64,000 nucleotides of DNA from Sordariomycetes sp. S80-01Y (GCA_037042185.1 JAXQJY010000023.1:310001-374000); one strand, 5' to 3'. Positions 10,369 through 22,351 are shown, numbered from the stretch's first letter. Numbers and translations: made by a program. The notes: generated from the letters alone by a model not told the origin.

Positions 10369-11496
10369 AGAGACTGTGATTCTCAGCTATGAGACGTTTT
10401 GAACTCTTGCTTGAACTCCTTTCATGCGGGTTTCCTATTCTCTGAGATTGAGTTTCCTTGGAGAGTTAACCTAGAGTTGGCCACGGAGGGAGCAGTACAC
10501 TTCCTCAAGGGCATTGTGAATCTTAGTATCATCAATTTCGCATCAATGTACTTATTAGATTGTTCTCAAAGTCTAGGAGCAAAGAAATAACAAAGGCTAC
10601 ATGGCAGATTATTGCTGTGCTCGTCACGGTAGGGGAAATTGCAATGGCTCAGCGAAACGAGCCAGCGAAAACCTTTGTCCCAATCCGCTTTCGAGGATCG
10701 CCTTACAATACCTTGGTATTAAAATTTCATCTTTGGAAATATACAAGCCGAATCGTGCTTAATCGAGTGCTGGCCCATTTTGCGATTTATGGTACCTGCT
10801 TAGCAACCTCCGTGTCTGTTCCGTGTAAGTGACAGAGGTATCACGTGATGTGTCTTCAAGGTTCCACTACTAGACACTTTCCGAGTGCCGATGAACGTTT
10901 GGCACTTCCCACTTCCATCCTTCCCCAACCACCACCTTAACTGTTGCGAACGACCGCGCATCTGCTCCAGCGTTGCGCAGGATACTCGGCGCGCTTTGAC
11001 CTTTGTTGACCTTCTTTTTCCTGATAGCGCGCCCGTCAGGGAGCAACCGCTATCGCGCTGATCGCCTCGTTGTGGGAAGGCCCTCGTGACTCGACGTAGA
11101 CAGACCCAGCGACTCAGCCGCTGCGCTTCTGTCGCTGATACTTGATCCGCGGCGGGTTTCTCTGAGCTCTCGCTCTTGCTCTACATATTTCGCGTGGCGT
11201 ACTCGTCTTTGGTGTTTGTGCTTGGGTTTCGGCAGGCGACGGGGTTGCCAGGAACAAAGTCTCTTGGAATATACTTCGCCGCATTAGACCGTGCTCTCTT
11301 CATTGTTGACTGGTGTCTTTTTCCGTTCTACTACAGCATATCGATCAGCAGCGTCCTTGTCTTGCCTGCTGTACTTGTTCTCACTTCTGCGACAAAAGCG
11401 CCGGATCTCGAGCGGCTTTTAATCTAGCTGTTACCCAGTTTGCTTCGCCACTCGTACCGTTCGATGTCATCAGAAACCACTCGAAAGCATTTCAAG
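10369..11496. other. Intergenic, 1.13 kb, upstream of pcf11
   Basis: The left part (10380-10800) is more A/T-rich than its surroundings; the right part is C/T-rich leader-like DNA. Short open frames here carry no family signal. Confidence 0.5.
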
Positions 11497-13650
11497 ATGT
11501 CTACCGAAGCAGAAGAAGTCGCGGAGGATTACCGCCTTGCTCTGGAGGACCTGAGCACGAATGCGCGATTCGAAATTAGCAACTTGACCGTCATCGCGCG
11601 AGAGAATACCGAGCACGCCCTACTCATTGCACAGGCGCTAGAACAGCACATCCTCAAGGTAAGATGCCACGTCTAGACAGGAATTGACGAGACTTCCTTT
11701 GATATATGCAGCGGCTAACATGTCCCTAGACTGGTCCGAGCAAGAAACTCCCCGCCCTGTACGTTCTCGACTCGATCGTCAAGAACATCGGCACCCCCTA
11801 CACCTTATACCTGGGCAAGAACCTATTCAAGATATTCATGGAGTCATACACCGTTGTCGATCAAAGTACGCGGAGGCGATTGGAAGAGATGCTCAAGACT
11901 TGGAAGGAACCTGTCCCTGGGTCGATGGACACGCGACCGGTATTTTCGCATGAGCTCGTACGGCCTATCGAGAACGCGTTGATGAAGGCAAAGGCTGCAA
12001 TGATGCCGCAACATCCTCTGCCAGGGCGGCCAAGGGTTGGCATGGTGCCGCATCGGAATACACCTACGCCGCCAGGAATGACAAGGAGCGCCAGCGGCAC
12101 TCCAAACTTCGCGCAGCAACCCTACCCGTATCCGCATGGTGCCCCTCCGAACGGCCAAGCACCCTACCGACAACAAGTAAGTAGCAGTATCTTTACCCTT
12201 GTGTGCTCGCCTACTAACTCTGACCAGCCTTACTCACAACACACAACACCACAACCTAGCGTCGCACCCGCGTCTTATCAGGCGCCACCGGGTGCACTTG
12301 GCACCCCAGCTCCAGCACCATCCGGCGGAGTAAACATAGAAACGTTGAAGAGTGACATACAGAACTGCATTGTCGCAATGAGGGCCCAAGCTGCGCAGAG
12401 CCCATATGACACTGGTGTCCAAACGCGACTAAAAGCACTATTGGATCTCCAAAGCATAGTCCTGAGCACAGCTCTGCCGCAAGACCAGCTGGACCAAATA
12501 AGGAACCAAGTAACAGAACTTGCTGCCGTGACTTTGAGGGCGTCTTCTCAGGCGCCGCCCCCTCAACAATATGTACCTCCTGCTGCCACTCCCCAGGCCC
12601 AGTCAGCTTCCTCAGCCCCTCCAGGCCAGGGCTCGGTGACTTTGGACTCCTTGCTGGGACCGGGAGCGCTGGCGGCGTTGATGGCAAGGTCAAGTTCGCA
12701 GAATTCTACTCCCAACCCTCCTGCTGCTGGCTCGGCCCTACGCTCTCCCATGCCTCCCCAGGCGGCTCCGTATGCGGCACCACCACCAGCTCAGGCTGCC
12801 CAGCCTTTATCCTTGATGGAGCAGCTTCGTCAAGCGGGTATGGTTCCTTCTGCTACACCTACCAACACACCGCCTACCGCACCTCCCTCGGCACCCCCGC
12901 CAGCCGCGACTCCAGCCTTGCCTGCGAGTGTCCTCCAGCTGCTTAATGCGAATAAAGCGGCTAGCAAGCCTTCCAGCCCTGCTCCCCACGGCCTCGACTC
13001 CGCGTCTCTCAAGCAACCGTAGGTACCTTCGGTGTCTTCAAGTTTATGCATGTCACTAACACGCGCAAAGTGCCCGGCCAGATATCATTTCTGGTCTTCA
13101 CGAAAGACTTGGCGCCCCCTGCACCCAATGCGGCCGCCGCTTCACCGCAGATGCCGAAGGCAGGAAGAAGAAAATGGTCCACATGGACTGGCACTTCCAA
13201 ACCCACCAGCGTGCCATCGAAGCCCTCAAACGCGGCACCCACCGCAGCTGGTACGTCGACGCACCGGAATGGACGGCGTACCGCGAGACCATCGATACAG
13301 ATCACACACACGCCTCCGGCTCTGGAAATGACACCAACTCCCCATCCCAAGCCAATGCTGAGGCTGCGCAACCTAAGTATATAGCCGTGCCTGATCCGTC
13401 GAGAGGTGTGAACAACGTTTGCCCTATCTGTCAGGACAAGTTTGAGAACAAGTGGCTTGATAATGCGCAGGAATGGGTCTGGCTCGATGCCGTGCTCGTT
13501 GGCGGAAGGGCATATCACGACAGCTGCCACAAGGAGGCTACGAGGGATAGGCGGGAGAGGACGCCGGACGTCGCCAGTGTGCTGGGGAAGAGGAGAGCAG
13601 AGGGAAACTTGGCGAGCCCCAAGGTTCGGAGCTTGAAGACCTTCGGATAG
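11497..13650 (+). CDS. pcf11: Pcf11, cleavage/polyadenylation factor IA subunit
   Basis: Exons are 11497-11658, 11730-12176, 12228-13018 and 13071-13650, giving 659 aa. The N-terminal CTD-interacting domain (about 5-140) includes EDYRLALEDLSTNARFEISN and YVLDSIVKNIGTPYTLYLGK; it reads Ser2-phosphorylated RNA polymerase II tails. A long Pro/Gln/Ala-rich disordered middle follows. The C-terminus has two zinc-binding segments, CTQCGRRF...HMDWHFQTH and CPICQDKF...YHDSCHKEA. Between the Cys pairs lies WLDNAQEWVWLDA, the conserved Pcf11 segment that contacts Clp1. Pcf11 couples transcription termination to mRNA 3'-end cleavage. I chose the ATG with CAAGATG context; an in-frame ATG at 11464 would add 11 residues. 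The 51-nt second intron has no in-frame stop. Confidence 0.93.
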
Positions 13651-14213
13651 GTCGCCAAGCCAATACGATGATGCAAGAACAGATTTATGCGGAGGAACGG
13701 ATGGGCTCAAGGGCTTGGTGATGGATGCATAGGAGGCGTTTAATCGGCTGCATAGCGATGTGAGATTCCACGTTCAAAGTTGCTAGCTTTCATCTTTCGT
13801 CTCTTACTAGCGGGGAAGTCATATTCATGAACAGACCACACCATGACAAGGCATTTTGAAAGGGCTCTAGCAAACGTTTTGACTGGTTTTCCTATCTCGT
13901 ACTGGCAGCCACCCCTTTTCAGGGCAGCCAGATGAGAGTGCGTAGCAGTGTGGTGATCAAAGGCTCAATTCTTTTTCCAATGAAGTATTCGTAAAAATAG
14001 TGCACTCTTAACTCGAGTCCATTGTTCTATATCAGTAGTGCCTAAGACTCTGATCGTCTGTCTGAGATACACGGCTGGAGCCGACGCCCCACCTCCAGTA
14101 CAAGTCGCGTCATTGCTACTCTAAAAAGTCCACGAACGCGTCTCCCATCCGTAGCCTCAACTTCACCGTCCTACATATCCTCCACCGTATCCTTCCTCAG
14201 CCCCTCGAATGCC
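13651..14213. other. Intergenic, 563 bp, upstream of mgs1
   Basis: Tandem-oriented spacer between pcf11 and mgs1. It should hold the pcf11 terminator and mgs1 promoter. I see nothing else in it. Confidence 0.55.
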
Positions 14214-15887
14214 ATGACAGTCGACTGTCCCATCTGCCAGAAAGCGGTCCACCCGCACCAGATCAACAACCACATCGACTCCGGCTGCGAGCGCTTCCTC
14301 CTCAACGCCTCCTCCACGCCACCCGAGGCCGACGCCTCCAACACGCCGGGGACACAAACGCCCAAGTCGACGCAACAACCGACCAAAAGAAAAGCGAGCG
14401 ACTTCTTCTCTACACCAGCTTCGAAAAGGCAGAATGGCTTGGACGGCAAGGCCCTGACGCCCCTCGTCAACGGGGGTGCTACGGGGAAGAAGAGGAGCTT
14501 CGAAGAGGGCCCTGGTGCCGGGGCGCCGAGCTCTGACAGTCGAGCCCACGATGGCGCCAATGGAGTCAGTCCTCCCCCGGACGAGGCGGCGCCACGGGAA
14601 GAGCGCATGACGAAGAAGACGAAGACGTTAAAGGCTGCGCCGCTTGCGGAGCGAATGCGGCCGCAGAACCTCGACCAAGTATGCGGACAAGACCTCGTTG
14701 GCCCGACAGGTGTACTGCGCAACCTCATCGAACAGAACCGCGTGCCGTCTATGATACTGTGGGGTGGTTCGGGTACGGGCAAGACAACGATAGCAAGATG
14801 CATAGCTCACATGGTTGGATCACGCTTCATCGAGATGAATGCTACATCCACAGGTGTGGGCGAGTGTAAGAAGATTTTCGGGGAGGCAGCAAACGATCTA
14901 CAGCTCACTGGGCGCAAGACGATAGTCTTTTGCGACGAGATCCATCGATTCAACAAGGCGCAGCAGGACGTCTTTCTCAAACCGGTCGAGGCAGGGACCG
15001 TCACCTTAATAGGGGCTACGACGGAGAATCCAAGTTTTAAGGTTGCAAATGCTTTGCTATCAAGGTGTCGAACTTTCACGCTCAAGGCCCTGGATGCGGA
15101 CGATATCGTTGCCATTTTGCGAAGGGCGCTGAAGGAGGAGGAAGCTACCTATCCGCCAACCGAACTTATAGACGACGAGATGATCACCTACCTCGCACGC
15201 TTCGCAGACGGCGATGCCCGCACGGCGCTCAACCTGCTGGAGTTGGCGCTGTCTCTCACCACGTCACGGCAAGACATTACCAAAGACGACATCAAACAGT
15301 CCCTCACCAAGACCCTCGTCTACGATCGCGCAGGCGACCAACACTATGACAACATCTCCGCCTTCCACAAATCCGTCCGTGGCTCGGACGCCGACGCCGC
15401 GCTCTACTATCTCGCGCGCATGCTCCAGTCCGGGGAAGACCCCCTCTTCATTGCACGGAGGATGGTGGTCATCGCCTCAGAAGACGTCGGTCTAGCGGAC
15501 AACACGCTTCTGCCCCTGGCCACGGCGACCTACACCGCAACGCAGCAGATTGGCATGCCGGAAGCGCGCATACCGCTCGCGCATTGCACTGTGGCGCTGT
15601 GCGCCGCGCCAAAGAGCACGCGTGCGTACAGAGCGCTGAACAACGCGTACTCTGCCCTGAGGGAACCGGGGGTGGCGAGTCTGCCCGTGCCGCTGCATCT
15701 GAGAAACGCCCCGACCAGGTTGATGAGGGAGATGGGCCATGGGGCGGAGTACAAATACCCGCCCAACTACAGGGAAGGCAAGGTTGTGCAGACGTATCTG
15801 CCGGAGGAGTTGCTCGGAAGGACGTTCTTGGAGGAGAGGGACTTGGGGACCGAGGTTGATCCTGATCTTGAGATGACGAATGCGTAG
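14214..15887 (+). CDS. mgs1: Mgs1/WRNIP1 AAA+ ATPase
   Basis: Single exon of 557 aa. A UBZ4-type ubiquitin-binding zinc finger opens the protein (C5, C8, H20, C25 in CPICQKAVHPHQINNHIDSGC-like sequence). A basic disordered linker follows, then the AAA+ core. Walker A is GGSGTGKTT at about 184-192 and Walker B FCDEIHRFNKAQQD at about 238-251. Sensor 1 is IGATTENPSF. The C-terminal clamp-loader-like helical domain includes FHKSVRGSDADAALYYLARM and EDVGLADN. Mgs1/WRNIP1/RarA act at stalled replication forks and bind ubiquitylated PCNA. Length and domain order are normal for the family. ATG context is GCCATGAC. Confidence is high. Confidence 0.95.
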   Translation: MTVDCPICQKAVHPHQINNHIDSGCERFLLNASSTPPEADASNTPGTQTPKSTQQPTKRKASDFFSTPASKRQNGLDGKALTPLVNGGATGKKRSFEEGPGAGAPSSDSRAHDGANGVSPPPDEAAPREERMTKKTKTLKAAPLAERMRPQNLDQVCGQDLVGPTGVLRNLIEQNRVPSMILWGGSGTGKTTIARCIAHMVGSRFIEMNATSTGVGECKKIFGEAANDLQLTGRKTIVFCDEIHRFNKAQQDVFLKPVEAGTVTLIGATTENPSFKVANALLSRCRTFTLKALDADDIVAILRRALKEEEATYPPTELIDDEMITYLARFADGDARTALNLLELALSLTTSRQDITKDDIKQSLTKTLVYDRAGDQHYDNISAFHKSVRGSDADAALYYLARMLQSGEDPLFIARRMVVIASEDVGLADNTLLPLATATYTATQQIGMPEARIPLAHCTVALCAAPKSTRAYRALNNAYSALREPGVASLPVPLHLRNAPTRLMREMGHGAEYKYPPNYREGKVVQTYLPEELLGRTFLEERDLGTEVDPDLEMTNA

Positions 15888-16096
15888 GACGGCTTAGGAG
15901 CGTACCAGGCGACCTACGACACCATGTAAGGTTATTATACAAAGATATGCATTTGGTTCAGAAAGCGCGTGGTTGGATGAGCATAGCACGGCGCGTTTTT
16001 CCAATATTGCACAGCACGTTGCAGAGGGTGCGAGAAATGAACAAGTTCCCTTGGGGGATCCAATGTACATTGTACGGACTTATGACACGCGCGATT

Positions 16097-17201
16097 CTAC
16101 TGCACCTTTTTCACGTCTATGTTCGTCAACACCGCCTGCGCATACTGCTCCGCATCCTTCGTCACCTCATCGATCCTGATACGACCCTCAAGTGCACTGT
16201 TCACCCCCTCCACCACTTCCCTGTCCTCCATACACTCAGCCATCAGCCTCCCTTCCTGCGTCCAGTATCGATCACTCCTGCCCCTCAAGTCCTCATCCCT
16301 GAGTGCCGTATTCCGGACAATAGCCATGGCGCTCATCCTGCTCTTCACACTTGCCAGCGCCCTGCTCACCGTCTCCACCCTCTCGGACGGGGTGGGAGGC
16401 TGGCCGAAGGCGCGGTTTGTGGAGGACAGGTACATAACCCAGGCCAGCGACGCGTTGAGCACGGCGAGCGCGAGAAGGCGGTAGGTGCGCATCGACCAGA
16501 AGAACATGTCTAGCTGGACGAGCTTGGTGGCGCGCGAGTTGAGCTGGTAGTTGTAGGACGAAACGAAGTACACGTCCAACGCACCGAGCACGCCGGACGC
16601 GATGGCGGCGAGGCTGCGCCACTGGAGGCCATGACGACCGGTCCAGGTCGGGCTCGTCACCGCGGCGATGGCGATGAGGTTGGCGATGTGCGGCCACAGG
16701 AGGGAGGGGAGGGCGTAGTAGAAGTAGCTCTTTGGCTCGTCGGCGTTGCAGAACGGACACTCAGCCAGGACGTCCGGGCCGAACTGCAGATACAGCAACC
16801 TGCTCTCAAGGTTCACAAATTTCGCCCGGAGGACGTCATCGGCAGGCGTCAGCTCGCGTATGCTGCCCACCCTGTTGAAGAGCACATCGACGGGGATCTG
16901 GAGCCTGGAGTCGCTCAGCACGAACAGGTTCTCGGGCGCCCAAAACGGCAGCGTCTGGACGAGGTACGCGAAGGAGAGGATGCCGAGGAGGGCGAGGGCG
17001 GGCGCGACGGGCGGCGGGAGGGGTTGGATCTTGAGCAGCTGCGCGCGCGACGGGTTGCGGAGGGAGCGGTAGTAGGAGATTCCCTTGGGGATGAGAATGG
17101 GGCCGAAGAAGAGGGCGAGGGAGCGGATGCTGGGAGTCGTTAGTATACTGAGTAATCATGGGAGGCGTATGGGAGGCTCACGAGTCCCAGGATATCGCCA
17201 T
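16097..17201 (-). CDS. Conserved fungal multipass membrane protein with CxxC motif
   Basis: Exons on the minus strand are 17182-17201 (20 nt, MAISWDS) and 16097-17129, giving 350 aa. The 52-nt intron has GTGAGC donor and CTAAC branch site. Hydrophobic segments lie at about 8-25 (IRSLALFFGPILIPKGISYY), 47-70, 145-165, 178-198 and 212-230, suggesting about five membrane spans. Before the third span is a well-defined motif, DVLAECPFCNADEPKSYFYY, with a CxxC pair that could bind metal or be redox active. A charged, helical C-terminus follows. I recall similar proteins only as uncharacterised fungal membrane proteins and give no function. It converges with mgs1 about 200 bp away. Confidence 0.8.
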
Positions 17202-18206
17202 GGTTGCGGTATCGAGGTGTTCCTTTGGTGTTGGATGGAGTCGGTCGCAAAGTTGCGACGTGGACGTTGTTGACTTATATCGTCACAGGCACAAATGTGG
17301 GTCCAACGGTCTGTGACAGGTACCGACGCCAACGGAGGGTATTAGCTCGTCATTCACTGATTATAAGCCTCAGAATGACACCTTAGCAATATGCACATTG
17401 CCAAAAGATTAAGTATACTAATTGAGAGATAATGTTGCTGATAAGCTGAGTCATCAAGATGTTAATAGTCTCATGAGAGGTCCTCTTGCCTACGTGGTCT
17501 ATTGGGAACTTGAGTAACACCTGCGGCTCCTATCGGTAGTAAAGTATAGTATCATCAACTAGAAAGTTCCGGAGCTCCGAAAGAGTGTTTATCTGGCGGC
17601 TATCACTACCGCCACACGGTGGTAAAAGGTTACTACTCTCATGCTCTGCTGAAGTGCCAAAGCGCTCGACTTCGAAGCCTTTCAACCTGGCAAGCCTGGA
17701 TCTTGATCCCAGCTGTGACCCTTATCGATACGTGTGTGGGGCGCGAACGTGAGCAAGGACCAAACTTAACCACCTCCAAAATTTCTCCCTCCATTCTTCT
17801 ACGACACACCATCCAACGCGTGACCATCAACCTTCCGCGTCCTGCTTCCAAAGAGCACGATTGATAGCAGCAACGCAATGCAATATTATTACCCGCTTCT
17901 CATTCTCAACCCTCACGCGCATCTCGTGAAGTTGGCACTTTCGAAGCTTTGGCGATCTTTCTCCCCGTGGTCACCAGAGTCAAAAAGCATGCCTAGATCA
18001 ATCCCCAAATCACCCTGCCAAGGGTTATTCTCTGTCGTGTTACAAAGTCTCAGCGAGAGCGATGAGGAACTTTGCGTCAAATCTGACGAGATACATCTCT
18101 TTTCTTGTACTTTTTTGCTTTTGCTATCTCGTAGAGGCCTTTCCGGCCGCGGTCTATCTTGCGCTGTCATGTGCCTACACCAAAGCCCAACAGATGAATT
18201 TGCGTA
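17202..18206. other. Intergenic, 1.0 kb
   Basis: Upstream of the CxxC membrane protein and downstream of get1. The stretch at about 17380-17600 is A/T-rich and gene-free. Short frames at 17600-18200 show no family signal. Confidence 0.5.
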
Positions 18207-19047
18207 TCACAGCTCCTTCTTCTCGGTGGCAGGCTTCTCCTTGAAGGGCGCCTCCTTGGTCTTCTGCTTTCCGCTGCCGCTCGCAACAATACCATAGGCC
18301 CCCGTGACCAGGTCACTCAGTAACGCAATCATGCCGCTGCAAGCAAGCTGCCAGCTCGCCACGCTGACAGCACCGAGTGGCGCCCTGGGGAAGCTGATGA
18401 TCCATTCGGCGTAGTAGGGGAACCAGCCGTGCGGGAGCCAGAACATGGGCTCTTTGGCGTACCAGAAGGGAACGAGGTATTGAGGGGCCCGGGTAAGGAG
18501 GACGCGGACGACGGTGAGGACAGTGTTGAATCTCGACTTTGATGATTCAAGTGTTTTCTCTGCGGAACTGTCAGTCATCTCCATATTTTGTGTAGGAGGC
18601 CGTGTCCTCGCCACGGCTGCGTTGCAGACACAGGGCGGGAACAGAGTTTTGTCAAGGGTAACGTACTGCTGGCCTCAAGCTTCTCTAGCAGCTTGTCATG
18701 CTGACGGCGTATCTTCGCCCATTTCGCAAATTGATCTTGGCTGCTCGTCGCGTTGAGCTCGGTGCGGACTTTGAGGTACTCGGCTTGGAGCGTTCGTTGT
18801 TCGGCGGCGGTTTTCGAGGTCGAGATCGGAAGGTAGTTGATCAACGTCCAAAGCTGCGCAGGCATGTCAGTATTGCTGAGCCAAGTCCCGTTCCATCCGC
18901 GCTAGATGGACGCCTTCGCGAGGAGCTGTGCCCGTTCCGGGACATGTGGAGGAAACGTACGAAGTCGTTGATGGTCGACGCGCCGATGGCGTTCACAAGT
19001 CGCGCACCGACTTCTACGAGGAAGACGAGCACCAGTATAGTCGTCAT
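18207..19047 (-). CDS. get1: Get1/WRB, tail-anchored protein insertase subunit
   Basis: Exons on the minus strand are 18961-19047, 18667-18853 and 18207-18559, giving 208 aa. The protein follows the Get1 plan. It has an N-terminal membrane helix ([20 protein letters not shown]), a cytosolic coiled coil with [20 protein letters not shown] (the family signature that contacts Get3), then [19 protein letters not shown] and two further membrane spans. The tail is basic and ends KPATEKKEL. With Get2 it forms the ER receptor and insertase for tail-anchored proteins. The last acceptor is CGCAG before AGAAAACACT, chosen because it restores the coiled-coil frame; a nearer ACAG would break it. Confidence 0.93.
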
Positions 19048-19239
19048 GATTCCGATGCGGCTGGATATACGGCGGTGGGAGGTGCTCTTGTTATGCTGGC
19101 ATGGTGCGTTTGCAGCTCAAACGAGTAAGGGAAGCAAGCTGTGGGCGATGCGATGTCATCAGCCAAATTCGACAACCCCTCCAAACCTCGACTTTCCTCG
19201 TCTTGAATTACCCTGTACCAAAAGCATCAACCCTCCCCA
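19048..19239. promoter_or_regulatory. Compact divergent promoter between get1 and the PTAR1-like gene
   Basis: Only 192 bp separate the two outward-facing start codons, so promoter and leader elements must be shared or interleaved. No TATA box is evident. Confidence 0.5.
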
Positions 19240-20322
19240 ATGTCACGCGCTCTTGATAAAGACACCAAAAGAGCGCTCGAGGATGGAGATCATAGTTTTG
19301 TCTACGGAGAGCTTTCCAGCTTACTTGCGATCCGCGCCGGCCCAGAGGTATCTTTGATGAGTCCACCAGCTGCGCTACAAATTGAGTTGCTCGGTACCAG
19401 CCATCCCCTTACAGATGGCGTAAGCTACATCCAAGATGAAGAGGATGAGAAGTACGTTGCGATACCAAAAGTACGCATCGTACAAGCATTCATCGTCGCT
19501 CGGCGGCATTTCCTCGAACTCATGGAACAGGCAAAACGATCGGGCCAGATACGATCACGGCCAACAGAGCTTGCTACGGCGGTGATGCTCCTCATGGACC
19601 CCGAACATCTCACGGCCGCCAATATGAGGAAACGAGTTTTGAAGCAGTCCATGGAGATATGTGACCTCCCAACCATACAGAAGCTTCTCGAGCATGAAAT
19701 GTGGCTCCTCAAGAGCTTGTTGACGAGCCATCTTCACCGACATACCAAAAGCCCGACACTTTGGAGCCATCGACGCTGGGTGGTGCAGCAACTCGGGAAA
19801 CGACACCTAAAGGCCGAAGGATCTTTGAAGAATACTCTAATCGAGGAGATCTTTGTCTCAGCAGAGCGCCATCCGAGGAACTACTATGCATGGTCTCATG
19901 CCCGGTTCCTGCTCGAGACAAACTGGGGTATATCTGAAGAGACCGACCTTCTCGGCGTTTTGGGAGCTACAAAAGATTGGTGCTTCAAACATCACGACGA
20001 TGTTTCTGGATGGATGTTTCTGTTATCCGTGTTGAGGAGAGTTCAGGGGGAAAAGAGGCTAGTTGGGTCTAAGCTGGCTAGCGAAACAGAGAGCGAGGAC
20101 GTGTTCGATGAAACCGTGAAGCTGGCGACAGCTTTCCGGTGGCGCAATGAATCTGTGTGGTATTTCCTTCGCAATCTAGTTTCATCCGGCCTTGTCGGAG
20201 ACGAGAGGAAGAAGGGGTTCAAGGCAGCGTTGGAACAACTTGAAAAAGGGGCATCAGCGACAGATGGAGCTATCCTCAGAAGAACAGAGGCATGGGTCGA
20301 GAAATGGACACACACAGCTTGA
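19240..20322 (+). CDS. Ecm9/PTAR1-like protein prenyltransferase alpha-subunit repeat protein
   Basis: Single exon of 360 aa. Two clear PPTA-type repeats are visible: SPTLWSHRRWVVQQLG (about 168-183) and HPRNYYAWSHARFLLE (about 210-225), with a weaker one near FRWRNESVWYFLRNLV (about 304-319). The N-terminal third is family-specific, as in yeast Ecm9 and animal PTAR1. PTAR1 pairs with the Rab geranylgeranyltransferase beta subunit to make GGTase-III, which modifies Ykt6 and FBXL2 in animals. Whether the fungal protein does this is inference. It is distinct from Ram2 and Bet4, which carry five canonical repeats. Confidence 0.8.
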   Translation: MSRALDKDTKRALEDGDHSFVYGELSSLLAIRAGPEVSLMSPPAALQIELLGTSHPLTDGVSYIQDEEDEKYVAIPKVRIVQAFIVARRHFLELMEQAKRSGQIRSRPTELATAVMLLMDPEHLTAANMRKRVLKQSMEICDLPTIQKLLEHEMWLLKSLLTSHLHRHTKSPTLWSHRRWVVQQLGKRHLKAEGSLKNTLIEEIFVSAERHPRNYYAWSHARFLLETNWGISEETDLLGVLGATKDWCFKHHDDVSGWMFLLSVLRRVQGEKRLVGSKLASETESEDVFDETVKLATAFRWRNESVWYFLRNLVSSGLVGDERKKGFKAALEQLEKGASATDGAILRRTEAWVEKWTHTA

Positions 20323-22351
20323 GCCCTCGCAGCGAATTTGGATGTCGCCCTCACAAGTTCCTTTAGAGCATTCCACGGAAGCCTATATATATATCCCCTG
20401 TGTCTCTGATGCACGGCTCAGAAATTGAAGCGAGACATCGAGACGGCTCACGTGGCTGAGCTCGAGTGTAGCATACCGGCTCTTGGCGGTTGGCTAGACG
20501 CTGACGTTGGAGCATGCCACAGCCGTCGCGGGAGAGCTAATGGGGGAGCCAAGACGGAGATGACGATGAATCAGAGCATGTTGGTCTGGGAATGAAGTTG
20601 GTCGGTCGGGCCCTGAGATGGGCGAGACATGAAGCCGGGATCTGGAGCTCCCGCTCCGATTTGCAGCCTTGCAGCAGTCTATTGTTTCCTTACGTGCTTT
20701 GGGAATTGTTGATAGCAATTAAACGTGTCCTTGTGCCTCGAGTAGTGTTTGCCCATGTCTGCTGGAGCTGTACCACTCTGCCTTACTGAACACAGCTTCC
20801 CCTGTCCTTGACCACAGAAAGCCTGCGGGGCAACGGGAATAACGGTGCTGATGTTTAAACATCCCGAATGAAGATGCGTCCAAGATGGCATTAATATGAT
20901 CCGCATCTTAAAAGCGAGGCCCCTGGCCAGGATGCCGACTTGGACAAGGCCAAGGGAACTTTCAGTGGGGAGGCCAAATGTTAGTGGAGCCGTAAGCTGC
21001 ACCCCTTGTTTCTGTTCGTTGCGGGCTGGTCAAAGCTCGATGCGATGCTGTGGGTGGCAGATGCTGATCAAACAACGCCATGTTTTCCCTGAACGCGCGG
21101 ACATGTGCTCCTCACCAAGCAGACTCTGGTATTCCCACCAGCCGTAAACTCCGTAACATACCAACCGCTGAGGTCGACGGCGGGATGAGCCTCATTTGAT
21201 GCCGGGCAACACAAGGAGAGGATTGGTCGTGCCAAGTGATCAATTCAGCAAAAGACCATCTCCCCAGCATGAGCGCGAGCCAATGGCAACAGCCGCCGAG
21301 ACACAGGGGCCAAAGGGGTTCTTTGCCGTGTCGAATCCAGCCGCCAAGGGGGCCTCGTCATTGCGGAGAATAGCGGGAGATGGGGCAGGCAATTGGCTTC
21401 TCGCATTGGTGCAGAGCTCAAGAGGGCGGATAAGAGAAATGAGGGTGCCGATCTTGAATGCTGCCGTCAATAACAAGGCTCGAGGGAACTTCAACTGAAG
21501 CTGGGCTCGACCGAGCCCCTCGATCCCAGGGAAGAATGGAGCAGACACTCATGTGCCGCAGTGAGAGTACGGGAGTACCGTGCCAGGAGTCGATTCCTGA
21601 TCGGAGAATAGATAGCCACCTGAAGCGCAGGCTCAAGGTTGCATGCGGTGTCATTGCGGTGGTGATGCAGTGAGCATGTAGCATTTGGGGGCGGCCCAGG
21701 AGAGAAGCCAAGCTCGCACCCCCCTGTAGGTGATGCCTGTCGGCGCTCGGGGTACGTCGTAGTAGCGCATGGGCATGGACGGCTGCCACTGTATGTTTCT
21801 GCAGTCCAAGATCGGCTTCTGCCCTCTCCGCCACCACCGCTCGGATCTTACCCATCTCCATCCCCATCCGCCTCCCTCTCCTACCTAATCGAGGGTCCCT
21901 TCACTCTTTTCCCCTCTTCTTCGCTGCCTTGTTACGTTGTATACCACCATCCCTCAATCGCTCCTGCACTTTGCCTTTCCTTGTTTCTTTCAACTTGAAG
22001 TTTCCAGCTCAAGCCTCGCTGCGAGACTGTCTTGTGCCCTCACATCAGCCTGCCGCCTGTGGCGTTGACGAGATCCTCTCCTGTCTTGCATTTCTCGTAT
22101 AGCTTGTGTGCATTCTGCTCCGCTTCCAACTTTCCCTTTCACGTCTGTCTCCTTTCGGTTGCATTGAGCATCAGCAGCTGTCCATGTCGATGGCTATGCT
22201 GTCGCGTAATATCTAATCCCCTAATACACCAACCCACCGGCTCGTCTGGTACCGGCCGACCTTCGACTCCAGCCCTCAACCTGCTGTCGAAGCAAACAAA
22301 CAAGTGGGACTCGAAACTCGAACTCGGTCCCAACCTTGATCAGTCGGCATT
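20323..22351. other. Intergenic, 2.03 kb, protease promoter and long leader
   Basis: No supportable gene. The first 1.5 kb has scattered short frames on both strands. From about 21880 to 22350 the plus strand is markedly C/T-rich (TCTCCTACC, CTTTTCCCCTCTTC and similar), the usual composition of fungal core promoters and 5' leaders. Confidence 0.5.
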
